The position numbers were made by a program, and so were the translations under genes. A stretch of 29,279 bases of DNA, taken from a virus. Shown here piece after piece: positions 6,284-14,001 of this stretch. Each line of letters starts with the position of its first letter. The stretch's first letter is position 1. The stretch is taken from positions 1 to 29,279 of IMG/VR virus record IMGVR_UViG_3300025652_000362. One strand, 5' to 3'. The notes below the pieces were generated by a model. That model was not told the origin of the DNA, ran no database searches, and saw nothing but the letters and a program-made list of their open reading frames with translations.

Positions 6284-8299
6284 ATGGCCAGCAAACCTAC
6301 ACACAACCCCAAGAATCAACAATCGGACTTATTCAAATCTTTAACTAGATTGTTCTCGGGCCCTATAATTAATTATAGATCACAGTCCGGCCGCCGCATT
6401 AGGCGCCAGCACCTAGATAAGTTCTCTAGCAGATTTAAATCAGCCTCTGGTCAGCAGTTTAAGAAATCTCTATACAATCCGTTAGATCAAATTTCAACGA
6501 ATGCTATTCAGAATCAACAACGCGCTGAGCGTTATATTGACTTCGACCAGATGGAGTACATGCCAGAGATTGCATCGTCTCTTGATATTTATGCTGATGA
6601 GATGACCACTTATTCTGACCTGCGGCCAATGTTAAATATCAAATGCGCCAACGAAGAGATAAAAGCAGTGTTGGGAATTCTTTATGAGAACATTTTGAAC
6701 GTTCAATACAACCTTTTTGGTTGGTCGCGCACAATGTGCAAGTACGGAGACTTTTTCCTGTATCTAGACATCGACGACAAATACGGCGTTCAATCTGTTA
6801 TCGCGCTACCATCACCAGAAATTGAAAGACTTGAGGGCCAAGACACCACTAATCCTAACTATCTTCAATATCAATGGAACTCTGCAGGAGTCACTTTTGA
6901 AAACTGGCAGATTGCACACTTCCGCGTGCTTGGCAACGATAAGTATGCTCCATACGGAACATCTATTTTAGAGCCCGCCCGACGCATCTGGCGCCAGCTA
7001 ACGTTGATGGAGGATGCCATGATGGCTTATCGCGTCGTACGCTCCTCAGAGCGTCGTGTGTTCAAGATTGATGTTGGTGCTGTGCCTCCACAAGATGTAG
7101 AGCAATACATGCAGAAGATCGTTACTCAGTTAAAAAGAAATTCAGTAGTTGATGCCAGCACGGGTCGAGTTGATTTAAGGTATAACCCAATGTCAATCGA
7201 GGAAGATTACTTCATTCCCACGCGCGCCGGCTCGGCAACAGATATTCAAACACTGGCCGGCGCCACCAACATTACGGCAATCGACGACGTTAAATATCTT
7301 CGAGACAAGTTATTTTCTGCTCTGAAGGTACCTCAATCCTACCTTACAATGGGTGAGGGCGCCACCGAAGATAAAACCACATTAGCACAAAAGGATATCC
7401 GTTTCTCAAGAACCATCCAAAGGCTGCAAAGGGTTGTAATATCAGAACTAGAAAAGATTGGTATTATCCATCTTTATACTTTGGGCTTCCGCGGCGATGA
7501 TCTGCTGGCGTTTAAACTGTCGTTAAACAATCCCTCGAAGATAGCAGAGCTTCAAGAAATTGAGCACTGGAAATCCAAGTTCGATATCGCCGCTTCGGCT
7601 ACCGAGGGCTTTTTCTCTCGCCGTTGGGTTTCTGACAACATTTTCGGCCTGTCCCACGAAGAGTTTACTCGTAATCAACGAGAAATGTACTATGATAGGA
7701 AACATGACGCTGCGCTTCAACAAGTGGCAGAGGCCGCTGCAGCCGGTGAAGCCGGCAGTGCACTTGGTGGTGACATGGGAGGCGACCTTGGTGGAGAACT
7801 TGAGGCAGATCCTGGAGCAGAAGAGGTACCAGCAGCAGATGTTGGCGGCTTGGACGCCGATGCCCCTGACGATGCCCCCGCCGGCGACGACTCCCCACTT
7901 CTCGCAATACCCCCGGGAAGCCGCCCATCCAAAAGATTAACACCAGGAGAAAAAATGAAACCTAGAATAACCCCTGGCGCCAAAGGCAAAGTATATACTC
8001 CCACCAAGACAGATTCTCGGCCACAAGGCGCCCGTACTCGCAATTTAAAGAGCATGGGTAGCACCGAGATTACTCCCCGAACCACGCTACCAGGCCGCGA
8101 TGCCCTAAGTGCTTTGGGCAGGGGTGTTGTAGAAACATCCCAGGGAACAGGCTTTTATGAAGAACAGGAGCCTACTTATTCTTTGAAAGACCGGAATCAA
8201 GAAAAACAAATTCTTGAAGTAAATCAATCGGTTCGTCAACTTGTTGAAATCCTAGATAAAAAAGATAAATCATTAACGGAGCAAAAAAATGAAGATTAA
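6284..8299 (+). CDS. gp20: Portal protein (T4 gp20-like)
   Basis: The dodecameric ring at one capsid vertex through which DNA enters and to which the neck attaches. Of 671 residues, about 1-475 resemble the T4 gp20 family. Hallmarks are RRIWRQLTLMEDAMMAYRVV (233-252) followed by RSSERRVFKIDVG (253-265), and the segment EDYFIPTR (307-314) to DDVKYLRDKLFSALKVP (334-350). After that comes an unusual C-terminal extension: an Ala/Gly/Asp-rich low-complexity run (about 480-540), a basic Pro/Thr/Arg region (about 545-610), and a final charged helix (about 630-671). T4 gp20 is 524 residues, so the extension accounts for the extra length. The 3' end overlaps the next gene by 11 nt. Confidence 0.93.
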   Translation: MASKPTHNPKNQQSDLFKSLTRLFSGPIINYRSQSGRRIRRQHLDKFSSRFKSASGQQFKKSLYNPLDQISTNAIQNQQRAERYIDFDQMEYMPEIASSLDIYADEMTTYSDLRPMLNIKCANEEIKAVLGILYENILNVQYNLFGWSRTMCKYGDFFLYLDIDDKYGVQSVIALPSPEIERLEGQDTTNPNYLQYQWNSAGVTFENWQIAHFRVLGNDKYAPYGTSILEPARRIWRQLTLMEDAMMAYRVVRSSERRVFKIDVGAVPPQDVEQYMQKIVTQLKRNSVVDASTGRVDLRYNPMSIEEDYFIPTRAGSATDIQTLAGATNITAIDDVKYLRDKLFSALKVPQSYLTMGEGATEDKTTLAQKDIRFSRTIQRLQRVVISELEKIGIIHLYTLGFRGDDLLAFKLSLNNPSKIAELQEIEHWKSKFDIAASATEGFFSRRWVSDNIFGLSHEEFTRNQREMYYDRKHDAALQQVAEAAAAGEAGSALGGDMGGDLGGELEADPGAEEVPAADVGGLDADAPDDAPAGDDSPLLAIPPGSRPSKRLTPGEKMKPRITPGAKGKVYTPTKTDSRPQGARTRNLKSMGSTEITPRTTLPGRDALSALGRGVVETSQGTGFYEEQEPTYSLKDRNQEKQILEVNQSVRQLVEILDKKDKSLTEQKNED

Positions 8300-9119
8300 A
8301 CACAACAAAAAGAGAAACACAGCCTTTGTTTTCGAAACCTTAATGAGAGAAGCAACCGCTGCTATCTTAAAAGGAGACGAGCAGAGGAAGGATGCAGTAA
8401 TTAAAATCGTAAGAACACACTTCAAGTCGGGAACCGAATTGAATAAGCACCTAGAGTGCTATAAAGCTTTATACGAGAATCAAGATATTTCATTAAAGTT
8501 TAGTGAGCGCATTTTAAAAGAAGCCAAACAGGCCTCAAGATTAATAGACCCACATGGGCTTTTCAAACAGCAAACTGAACTTATTAATGACATCAATAAA
8601 GATTTAGAACCCACAGTGTTTAACAATTTTGTGCCAAATTACAAAACATTAGCCACGATTGACCAGATTTTCTCTACGAAGCTGCCCCCCAAGAGCAGGG
8701 TAATGCTGGAGAACTCAATTGTTGAAAACATGAGCAAGTCGACAGAGCCACAACAACCGCAAGCATTTATGGACAACCTAGTCCTCGATACCTTCACGGA
8801 GAAGTTTAACGAAAAATACTCGAAAGCCCTCTCTGAAGAACAAAAACAATTGCTTTCTCACTACATCACTTCGTTTGCAGATAACGCAGTAGAACTGAAG
8901 ACTTACTTGAATGAAGAGATCGCCCGATTGAGAGCCGTACTAGTCGAGGCCTCCAAGGGAGATGACTTCGGTACAGATGAAAGTATGAAGTCTAAGGCCG
9001 GCCTCATCGTTGAGAAACTTGACACATATGCTAAAACAGAGATTAATGATAACATCTTACTCACTGTTTTAAAGACACAAGAACTAGCAAAGGAATTGAG
9101 CCATGGCAATAATAATTAA
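8289..9119 (+). CDS. Conserved head-cluster protein, mostly helical
   Basis: A 276-residue protein with GGAG at 8278-8281 and an 11-nt overlap with the portal gene. It starts MKIKHNKKRNTAFVFETLMR and is mainly helical and charged, with segments such as HFKSGTELNKHLECYKALYE, FNNFVPNYKTLATIDQIF and a C-terminal coiled-coil-like region. I recall a family with these landmarks just after the portal gene in marine T4-like phages, where no function is assigned. In T4 the equivalent position holds small prohead core genes (67, 68), so a core or assembly role is plausible but not shown. Overlaps the next gene by 17 nt. Confidence 0.65.
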   Translation: MKIKHNKKRNTAFVFETLMREATAAILKGDEQRKDAVIKIVRTHFKSGTELNKHLECYKALYENQDISLKFSERILKEAKQASRLIDPHGLFKQQTELINDINKDLEPTVFNNFVPNYKTLATIDQIFSTKLPPKSRVMLENSIVENMSKSTEPQQPQAFMDNLVLDTFTEKFNEKYSKALSEEQKQLLSHYITSFADNAVELKTYLNEEIARLRAVLVEASKGDDFGTDESMKSKAGLIVEKLDTYAKTEINDNILLTVLKTQELAKELSHGNNN

Positions 9120-9642
9120 AATTGGCAAAGAAGCTAATGCAAAAAAAGTAAGATTAGAACTTGATCTTCGTAAGTCCATGAGCGGTGATCTTATGATCTT
9201 TGATCATGGCGATATTGATATTGTGTTATCCCCAGCAAAAAATAAAGTAGTAGTCTTTCCGAAGGATACCATGACTGATTTAGTGTACGGCGCCCAGAAT
9301 AGGTTGTTTGCACATCTCCGTAAAAAAGGCATCATTGTTGCTGAGAGTATCCAAGCTGGAGCTTTTTACGGCTCTATTGAAGGTACCCTAGAACAATCGA
9401 CATTAGAAGAAGCCAGTTCTGCTAAGATGGCTTTAATCAACATCTCAAACTTTATTGATGAAGAGCGTCCATACTTTGAACAGACGGAAGCAATCATCTC
9501 GATGGCCGACGATGAGTTGGTACACCCAGATAAGGCAGATTCAACTGAGCTTGGAGAAGTTCCGCAGGAAGTAGAGAAGGGCTCTATTCGCCCTGGTCAT
9601 GTAAGAAGTGCCTATTCGATTGGCTACATGTACACAGTTTAA
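9103..9642 (+). CDS. Conserved head-cluster protein of unknown function
   Basis: A 179-residue protein starting inside the previous gene. The N-terminal 90 residues look like a small beta-rich fold (IIIKIGKEANAKKVRLELDL, then LMIFDHGDIDIVLSPAKNKV and VVFPKD). A helical, acidic second half follows (NISNFIDEERPYFEQTE). The end is GSIRPGHVRSAYSIGYMYTV, which looks like a conserved tail peptide. No signal peptide or membrane segment. The family is one I recall only as a conserved unknown between portal and prohead protease. Its position suggests a part in prohead assembly. Nine nt separate it from the next gene. Confidence 0.6.
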   Translation: MAIIIKIGKEANAKKVRLELDLRKSMSGDLMIFDHGDIDIVLSPAKNKVVVFPKDTMTDLVYGAQNRLFAHLRKKGIIVAESIQAGAFYGSIEGTLEQSTLEEASSAKMALINISNFIDEERPYFEQTEAIISMADDELVHPDKADSTELGEVPQEVEKGSIRPGHVRSAYSIGYMYTV

Positions 9643-9651
9643 GGATCAAAG

Positions 9652-10188
9652 ATGCCTGACATGAAATTGATATTAGAAAGATGGGACAGCTATCTCATTT
9701 TCGAAGAGGATACTCTGGCACAACTTAAAGATGATCCTGCAGCGGTGGAAGAGTTGGCAGACGATGTCTCGCGCGTTAAGGATAGAAAAAGACTGCAAGC
9801 AATTTTAAATGCGCTAGCGGCCGATCCCGAAGTGCTGCAGGTGGTTGATGCACTCAAGGAACTTGCACAAGAGGCTGATGACGTTCCTACCGATGTGGAG
9901 GAGGGGCTATCCGACGACTTCCTCAAGCTCTCGGCTCAGGGGTACCTTGGCGCCCAGAATTTATTGAACACTGAAGCCGCCCGAAAAATAATGAAGGTGG
10001 CACCACCGCTGTTGGCTTTGGGTCTTATCGCCTTCAAACTAACGAGTGCCGGCGGCATGGATCCTGATGACGGTGGCATGCTGTCAACAATTTTAAAAGC
10101 TACCGGCAAGACTGACCTTGAGTCAGTCCTCGGTGTCATAGGCGCCGGAACCGAAGGAGCCGTAACGGAGAAGAAATGGAACTACTAA
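9652..10188 (+). CDS. Tagged head-cluster protein with hydrophobic segment
   Basis: A 178-residue protein with AAGGAT at 9641-9646 before the ATG. The N-terminus MPDMKLILERWDSYLIFEE is a different tag type, resembling in layout the capsid-targeting start of T4 internal proteins (MKTYQEFIAE). It contains I7-L8-E9 and I16-F17-E18, both (L/I)-x-E sites. The region to about residue 90 is acidic and helical (LKDDPAAVEELADDVSRV). A hydrophobic stretch at about 118-131 (APPLLALGLIAFKL) could be a membrane helix, or the core of a bundle. The C-terminus is Gly-rich. Overlaps the next gene by 13 nt. Likely a prohead core or internal protein by inference; function unknown. Confidence 0.6.
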   Translation: MPDMKLILERWDSYLIFEEDTLAQLKDDPAAVEELADDVSRVKDRKRLQAILNALAADPEVLQVVDALKELAQEADDVPTDVEEGLSDDFLKLSAQGYLGAQNLLNTEAARKIMKVAPPLLALGLIAFKLTSAGGMDPDDGGMLSTILKATGKTDLESVLGVIGAGTEGAVTEKKWNY

Positions 10189-10517
10189 CATTTATATTGT
10201 GCGCATATGGTTTAACACAAATCATTGTGTATGGTAAACTATTCAACAGAATAAGGCCGCAGAAAGGAAAAGCTGGAGAACTTTTTAAATGTCCAATGTG
10301 CATGGGGTTTCATGTAGGATGGTTTTTAATGCTACTTTCTCCATTTACAGAACTATTTAGTTTTGACGTTTCTATTGTTAACCTCCTTTTATTGGGAGGT
10401 GTTTCATCTGGAACATCTTATATATTAAACATGGTATTCGGAGACGAGGGGATAAAACATGAACACAAACATTTGGACAGCAAAGTGGATGCTACAACCA
10501 GTCAGACACTGTTGTAA
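10176..10517 (+). CDS. Small membrane protein with CPMC motif (DUF1360-like)
   Basis: A 113-residue protein with GGAG just upstream. Hydrophobic segments lie at about 1-20, 44-62 and 66-88. Between the first two is FKCPMCMGFHVGW (C39 and C42), a CxxC-x-GFxVG pattern like DUF1360-type phage and bacterial membrane proteins. The last 25 residues are polar and look poorly conserved (HEHKHLDSKVDATTSQTLL). That tail overlaps a candidate micro-ORF at 10459-10527. Membrane location is well supported; function is unknown. It interrupts the head gene cluster directly before the prohead protease. Confidence 0.65.
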   Translation: MELLTFILCAYGLTQIIVYGKLFNRIRPQKGKAGELFKCPMCMGFHVGWFLMLLSPFTELFSFDVSIVNLLLLGGVSSGTSYILNMVFGDEGIKHEHKHLDSKVDATTSQTLL

Positions 10518-10527
10518 GGGAAGTTAA
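10459..10527 (+). CDS. Candidate micro-ORF, 22 codons
   Basis: An ATG at 10459 follows GAGGGG at 10446-10451 with about 7 nt spacing, which is a better SD than many accepted genes here have. It encodes MNTNIWTAKWMLQPVRHCC plus three residues (KGS), then TAA at 10525-10527. It overlaps the poorly conserved tail of the 10176 gene in another frame and ends 2 nt before the protease ATG. The adjacent cysteines and aromatic residues are unusual for random sequence, but at this length chance cannot be excluded. Confidence 0.35.
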   Translation: MNTNIWTAKWMLQPVRHCCKGS

Positions 10528-10529
10528 CT

Positions 10530-11141
10530 ATGGGTAAGAAGCTATTAAGAGAGTATTACGCACTGTGCGAAGGCGGCGTTTGCCAGGACCTTTTGACCGA
10601 GGAAGAGAAGCGTTACGTCGCAGATGGCGGTATGATTTTATCTGGCATCATGCAAATGACTGAAACCCAGAATGGTAATGGTCGAGTGTATCCACACAAA
10701 ACAATGGTCAGAGAAGTTAAGAACTACCAAAAACTTGTACAAGAAAACCGCGCCCTTGGAGAACTCGATCATCCGGATGATTCAGTTATTAACCTTAAGA
10801 ACGCCTCCCACATGGTCACTGAGATCTGGATGGATGGCCAAAAGGTTATGGGAAAAATGAAAATCCTTGAGACCCCATCGGGCAAGATTCTCAAAGAACT
10901 GGTTAACGGAGGGGTTACGGTAGGCGTCTCCTCCAGGGGTATGGGCTCAGTAAGCGAGCAGTCCGGACAAACCATGGTTGAAGATGATTTCCAGTTAATA
11001 TGTTTTGACATGGTCTCGGAGCCTTCGACGCCCGGCGCGTTTATGATGAGAGAGGCAAAAGACTTAGATGTGTCGCAGGTTTTTACAAAGGCCGATCGCA
11101 TCAATCGTTTATTGAATGAGGTCTTAGATGAACAAGAGTGA
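10530..11141 (+). CDS. gp21: Prohead core protease (T4 gp21-like, family S80)
   Basis: The maturation protease that degrades the scaffold and trims capsid proteins after (L/I)-x-E. The 203 residues carry the expected serine-protease landmarks: QNGNGRVYP (48-56), GELDHPDDS with H81, and VGVSSRGMGS (131-140) with S134/S135, followed by CFDMVSEPSTPGA (158-170). H81 and one of the two serines are the likely catalytic pair. Length is close to T4 gp21 (212). The N-terminus contains LLRE (5-8), itself an L-x-E site, and the C-terminus LLNEVLDE has two more, consistent with self-processing. The stop overlaps the next gene by 14 nt. Confidence 0.9.
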   Translation: MGKKLLREYYALCEGGVCQDLLTEEEKRYVADGGMILSGIMQMTETQNGNGRVYPHKTMVREVKNYQKLVQENRALGELDHPDDSVINLKNASHMVTEIWMDGQKVMGKMKILETPSGKILKELVNGGVTVGVSSRGMGSVSEQSGQTMVEDDFQLICFDMVSEPSTPGAFMMREAKDLDVSQVFTKADRINRLLNEVLDEQE

Positions 11142-11529
11142 CCTAAAGAAGGTAATCAAACCGTTGGTTAAAGAGTGTATTCATGAGGTTCTTCTAGAAG
11201 AGGGCCTTTTGTCCAATATTGTATCCGAGGTTGTCAAGGGAGTTGGCCCACAGACAATTGTAGAAGCTGAAACTCCCCCCACTAGACGTCAAAAGAAAAC
11301 TAAAAAGAGCAATATTGCGATACAGGAACACCGACGTAAGATGATGGATGCGGTTAACCGCGATGCATACAACGGTGTCGATCTGTTCGAAGGAACAGAA
11401 CCACTTAGCTCGGCGGCCAGCGGCGAATCAAAGGCCGGCAGTGTTGATCTTGGGGACCCCAGGGATCCCGGAGTAGACATCAGTTCAATTCTTGGCGACT
11501 CGTCACAGATTTGGCAGGCAATAAAATAG
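11128..11529 (+). CDS. Tagged protein downstream of prohead protease
   Basis: A 133-residue protein overlapping the protease gene by 14 nt. The first 27 residues, MNKSDLKKVIKPLVKECIHE then VLLEEGL, are a longer, looser version of the amphipathic tag. They include I18-H19-E20, L22-L23-E24 and L23-E24-E25 as possible prohead-protease sites. A basic stretch follows (RRQKKTKKS, about 53-61), then an acidic, Gly/Ser-rich, probably disordered C-terminus (DPRDPGVDISSILGD). I recall the KPLVKEC start from marine T4-like phages next to the protease. Function unknown; a prohead core component is a reasonable guess. Confidence 0.6.
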   Translation: MNKSDLKKVIKPLVKECIHEVLLEEGLLSNIVSEVVKGVGPQTIVEAETPPTRRQKKTKKSNIAIQEHRRKMMDAVNRDAYNGVDLFEGTEPLSSAASGESKAGSVDLGDPRDPGVDISSILGDSSQIWQAIK

Positions 11530-11536
11530 GAACAAC

Positions 11537-11782
11537 ATGAAGAAGAAAGCAAATGTAATTATCAAGCCGAATCATTCAAGAGAATCGGCTGAAAGAATGA
11601 TCAGAAGGTTTATAAAGAAAACCAAAAAAGAAAGAATTGTAGAAGAAGTTAGAGAGCGCTCTCACTATAAAAAGCCTTCAATAAAGAAAAGAGAGAAGAG
11701 AGAGAGAGCGCAACGCGCTAAATATCGTGAAGAACAAAAACGTATTAGAGCACAACAAAGGCGCGCTAGAAAAAATAAGTGA
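11537..11782 (+). CDS. rpsU: Virus-encoded ribosomal protein bS21 homologue
   Basis: An 81-residue, very basic protein. bS21 sits on the 30S platform beside the 3' end of 16S rRNA and aids initiation on structured or SD-containing mRNAs. The landmarks fit: ESAERMIRRFIKKTKK (16-31) corresponds to the bS21 first helix with the RRF core, RIVEEVRERSHYKKPS (33-48) to the conserved turn ending Y-x-KPS, and KKREKRERAQRAKYREE (50-66) to the Arg/Lys-rich second helix. E. coli bS21 has 71 residues; the extra length is an N-terminal lead and the C-terminal tail. It lies between head genes and the fibre block, 7 nt after the previous stop. Phage bS21 genes are known in some marine phages such as pelagiphages. 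Confidence 0.85.
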   Translation: MKKKANVIIKPNHSRESAERMIRRFIKKTKKERIVEEVRERSHYKKPSIKKREKRERAQRAKYREEQKRIRAQQRRARKNK

Positions 11783-11790
11783 CTATTTAT
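11782..11790 (+). promoter_or_regulatory. ACTATTTAT element, candidate late promoter (site 1)
   Basis: ACTATTTAT immediately follows the bS21 stop codon and lies 32 nt before the first fibre-block ATG. The same element, with small changes, occurs before 16330, 21143, 24945 and 27695. It resembles an AT-rich late-promoter box in size, but the sequence is not T4's TATAAATA on this strand. Confidence 0.45.
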
Positions 11791-11822
11791 ATTGTAAATC
11801 AAATTTTTAAGGAGTTTTTGTA

Positions 11823-12263
11823 ATGGGAAGTTGGGAGACAGGACAAGGATTAAATTCAGTCGGCGCCTATCAAGTAAGCGGCCGGCCATTCGCCAGCGGC
11901 AGTATTGTCGCACTACATGGCAACCGACCTGGCGGATATGAGGTGGTTTTCCCCTACGTGACACGCTGGTTCAAGGTCATTAACAATGATATAGGGAACA
12001 AGTGCAAAGTTGCGTTTACTCTTTCTGGAATGACCGGTTCGAACAACTACTTTACAGTGCAGTCAGTTAGTGGTTCGGTCACTGAAGCGTTCGGTAGTAC
12101 GTCTAATGACGCTACTAGCGGTATTTTGGAGCTAAAGGTGTCATCTATTTGGATATCTGGTTCCACAAATGTTGATGTCGTTGCCGGATTAACCTCCATC
12201 GCAACAATCCGTACAGCCACCGCAACAGGTCCTAACTGGTCAGGTTCAGCAGGAGTAGGATAG
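11823..12263 (+). CDS. Small virion/fibre-associated beta protein
   Basis: A 146-residue protein with AAGGAG at 11809-11814 before the ATG. It starts MGSWETGQGLNSVGAYQVSG and is Gly/Ser/Thr/Val-rich throughout, with alternating hydrophobic residues typical of a beta sandwich. GRPFASGSIVAL followed by YEVVFPYVTRWFKVIN is a landmark I recall from marine phage structural proteins. No membrane segment. It opens the fibre block behind an ACTATTTAT element and shares with 12992 and 14083 a similar leader (GGAG, T-rich, TAATGG). Likely a virion protein, perhaps a fibre adaptor; the exact place in the particle is unknown. Confidence 0.6.
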   Translation: MGSWETGQGLNSVGAYQVSGRPFASGSIVALHGNRPGGYEVVFPYVTRWFKVINNDIGNKCKVAFTLSGMTGSNNYFTVQSVSGSVTEAFGSTSNDATSGILELKVSSIWISGSTNVDVVAGLTSIATIRTATATGPNWSGSAGVG

Positions 12264-12267
12264 GCCC

Positions 12268-12969
12268 ATGGCGAATTTTGGCTGGGCATATATTGATTGT
12301 GATGACGCTGGTTCAGACGGCGCAGCCGCAGGTCCGACTGGATCACTTCAATTTATTAGCGGCGGTGGTGGACACACCACCGGCTCCAGCCAATTGGTAT
12401 ACTATACCGCATCTTATGGTGAGCATGTAGGTTCTTCAACGCTAGTTTTATCTGGCAACATGGTTATAACTGGCACTCTTAGCGCCAGTGTTTTTAATTA
12501 TGAAGACATCTCCATCATTGACGCAACGGGTTCCACGTTCTTTGGTAACACCATCGACGATATCCACTCTAGGACCGGTAGCTTAGAGATCTGGTCCGGC
12601 ACAACGCCGGTCCTTTCAGCAAGCTCCTACAGTAAGCAAACTTTTGTTAAGGGTTTTGGCGGAGGTTACCTTCAGATTAGCGGAAGCCATCAAACTGCGT
12701 CAACCTCTGATTACATTCTAGGTGTTGCCACTCCATTCACGGGTGGCACAGACCCCGTAAGAATAACTGTGCCAAGTCCAGCGACTTTCGCTGCTGGCGC
12801 CATACTCGTAATTAAAGACGAACTCGCTGCTCGCGGCGGCTCCTCCATTATAATAACTCGCTCTGTAGATGATACATATACATTTGATAGTGCTGCGTTC
12901 TACACACTAACTGGCTCATCGCCAGCAATTAGTTTGTATTCAAACGGAACTAACTGGTTCGTCTTCTAA
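12268..12969 (+). CDS. Fibre-type virion protein with shared C-terminal domain
   Basis: A 233-residue Gly/Ser/Thr-rich protein, 4 nt after the previous gene with AGGAG in the preceding gene's last codons. The N-terminus is MANFGWAYIDCDDAGSDG. The middle has LVLSGNMVITGTLSASVF, the SG-T-SAS type of beta repeat found in phage fibres and also in the next genes. The C-terminal 90 residues form a domain shared with the three following fibre proteins: YILGVATP ... VRITVPSPATF ... GAILVIKDE ... IIITRSVDDTYTFD ... ISLYSNGTNWFVF. Probably a trimeric fibre or fibre-base protein. Host-receptor contact is possible but not shown. Confidence 0.65.
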   Translation: MANFGWAYIDCDDAGSDGAAAGPTGSLQFISGGGGHTTGSSQLVYYTASYGEHVGSSTLVLSGNMVITGTLSASVFNYEDISIIDATGSTFFGNTIDDIHSRTGSLEIWSGTTPVLSASSYSKQTFVKGFGGGYLQISGSHQTASTSDYILGVATPFTGGTDPVRITVPSPATFAAGAILVIKDELAARGGSSIIITRSVDDTYTFDSAAFYTLTGSSPAISLYSNGTNWFVF

Positions 12970-12991
12970 TTAAACTTAGAGGAGTTTTATA

Positions 12992-13969
12992 ATGGCATTC
13001 AATCAGATGTCTGGCACTGTGTTCTTGCCTGCAGAGCTTCGACCTAGACTAGATATGGTCCAATCGACCATCCTTTCTGGCAATTTAAGCACCTCTGATG
13101 CTGCTGATGTCATTAACATTCCTCGTGTTTCAAACGCTACGAATAATTCGCTTGTAACAAACGTAGGTGGTGACGCAAACACACTAACTTGCGAGAGTAA
13201 CTTAACGTTTGATGGTACGTCCCTGGACGTTACAGGCGATTTAACGGTCTCAGCGGGCACTACACTGTACGGGCCGATAAATCTCTCTAGTAGTACTGGT
13301 CTCACCATCACAGGCTCCATATACCCCTCTGGAAGCGCCGCATTCTCATTAGGCTCAGAGACCCAAAGATGGGCTGAGGTTTTTGTTGGGACTGGTTCGG
13401 TTCACCTGGGTCCTAACTGTTCGATTAGCTCTGCAGATCATAAAATAATGATGAACAAGACACTGGTTGTCACCGGCGCCTTGTCTGCATCAACATTTGT
13501 ATCGGCGTCAACTTTTTATGGAGACGGAAGCAACTTAACAAATGTGAAAGCAGATCATGTTGTCGCCGAGGGCCCGGTAAACTCAATTCAATTTCATGAT
13601 CCAACCGACTCCGACTTAACTGGATCCTCAAACCTAACATTTCAGAACGATGTTTTGTCGGTTGGCGGCGGGCTAACTCTCAATAGAAGATACACGGATT
13701 CTTCCATCACCGTTTCGGTAACTGATTACTATGTTGGAGTCGGAACAGTCAGCAATCCAGTAGTCCTAACATTGCCCGACGCAGCCCTCATGGGCAACGG
13801 TCAGACCTACGTTGTAAAAGACGAAGGTGGAGCCGCTCACTCAAACAATATAACAATTACCGCACATGGTTCGCAAACAATCGACAATCAAAATTCGATT
13901 GTTTTGGAGTCACCTTATGCATCGATTCAGCTTTATTGTAACGGCTCTGATAAATACTTTATTGGATAA
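12992..13969 (+). CDS. Tail-fibre-type protein, paralogue 2
   Basis: A 325-residue protein with GAGGAG at 12979-12984 before the ATG. It starts MAFNQMSGTVFLPAELRPRL. Fibre-type motifs follow: LTFDGTSLDVTGDLTVSAG, ASTFYGDGSNLTNV (about 169-182) and NSIQFHDPTDSDLTGSSNL, a pattern also seen in the 16330 and 17498 proteins. The last 90 residues are the shared C-terminal domain: DYYVGVGTVSNPVVLTLP ... QTYVVKDEGGAA ... ITITAHGSQTIDNQNSIVLE ... IQLYCNGSDKYFIG. Structural protein, probably part of a tail or baseplate fibre. A 113-nt gap with a long hairpin separates it from the next gene. Confidence 0.7.
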   Translation: MAFNQMSGTVFLPAELRPRLDMVQSTILSGNLSTSDAADVINIPRVSNATNNSLVTNVGGDANTLTCESNLTFDGTSLDVTGDLTVSAGTTLYGPINLSSSTGLTITGSIYPSGSAAFSLGSETQRWAEVFVGTGSVHLGPNCSISSADHKIMMNKTLVVTGALSASTFVSASTFYGDGSNLTNVKADHVVAEGPVNSIQFHDPTDSDLTGSSNLTFQNDVLSVGGGLTLNRRYTDSSITVSVTDYYVGVGTVSNPVVLTLPDAALMGNGQTYVVKDEGGAAHSNNITITAHGSQTIDNQNSIVLESPYASIQLYCNGSDKYFIG

Positions 13970-14001
13970 AAATTCTTCGACCCTAGGCCACTACTTATTA
14001 C

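Noticed and set aside
11783-11791. Exact T4 late promoter TATAAATA on the minus strand
   Set aside because: The reverse complement of CTATTTATA contains it, but no minus-strand gene lies in the direction it would read, so it is treated as the + strand ACTATTTAT element instead.
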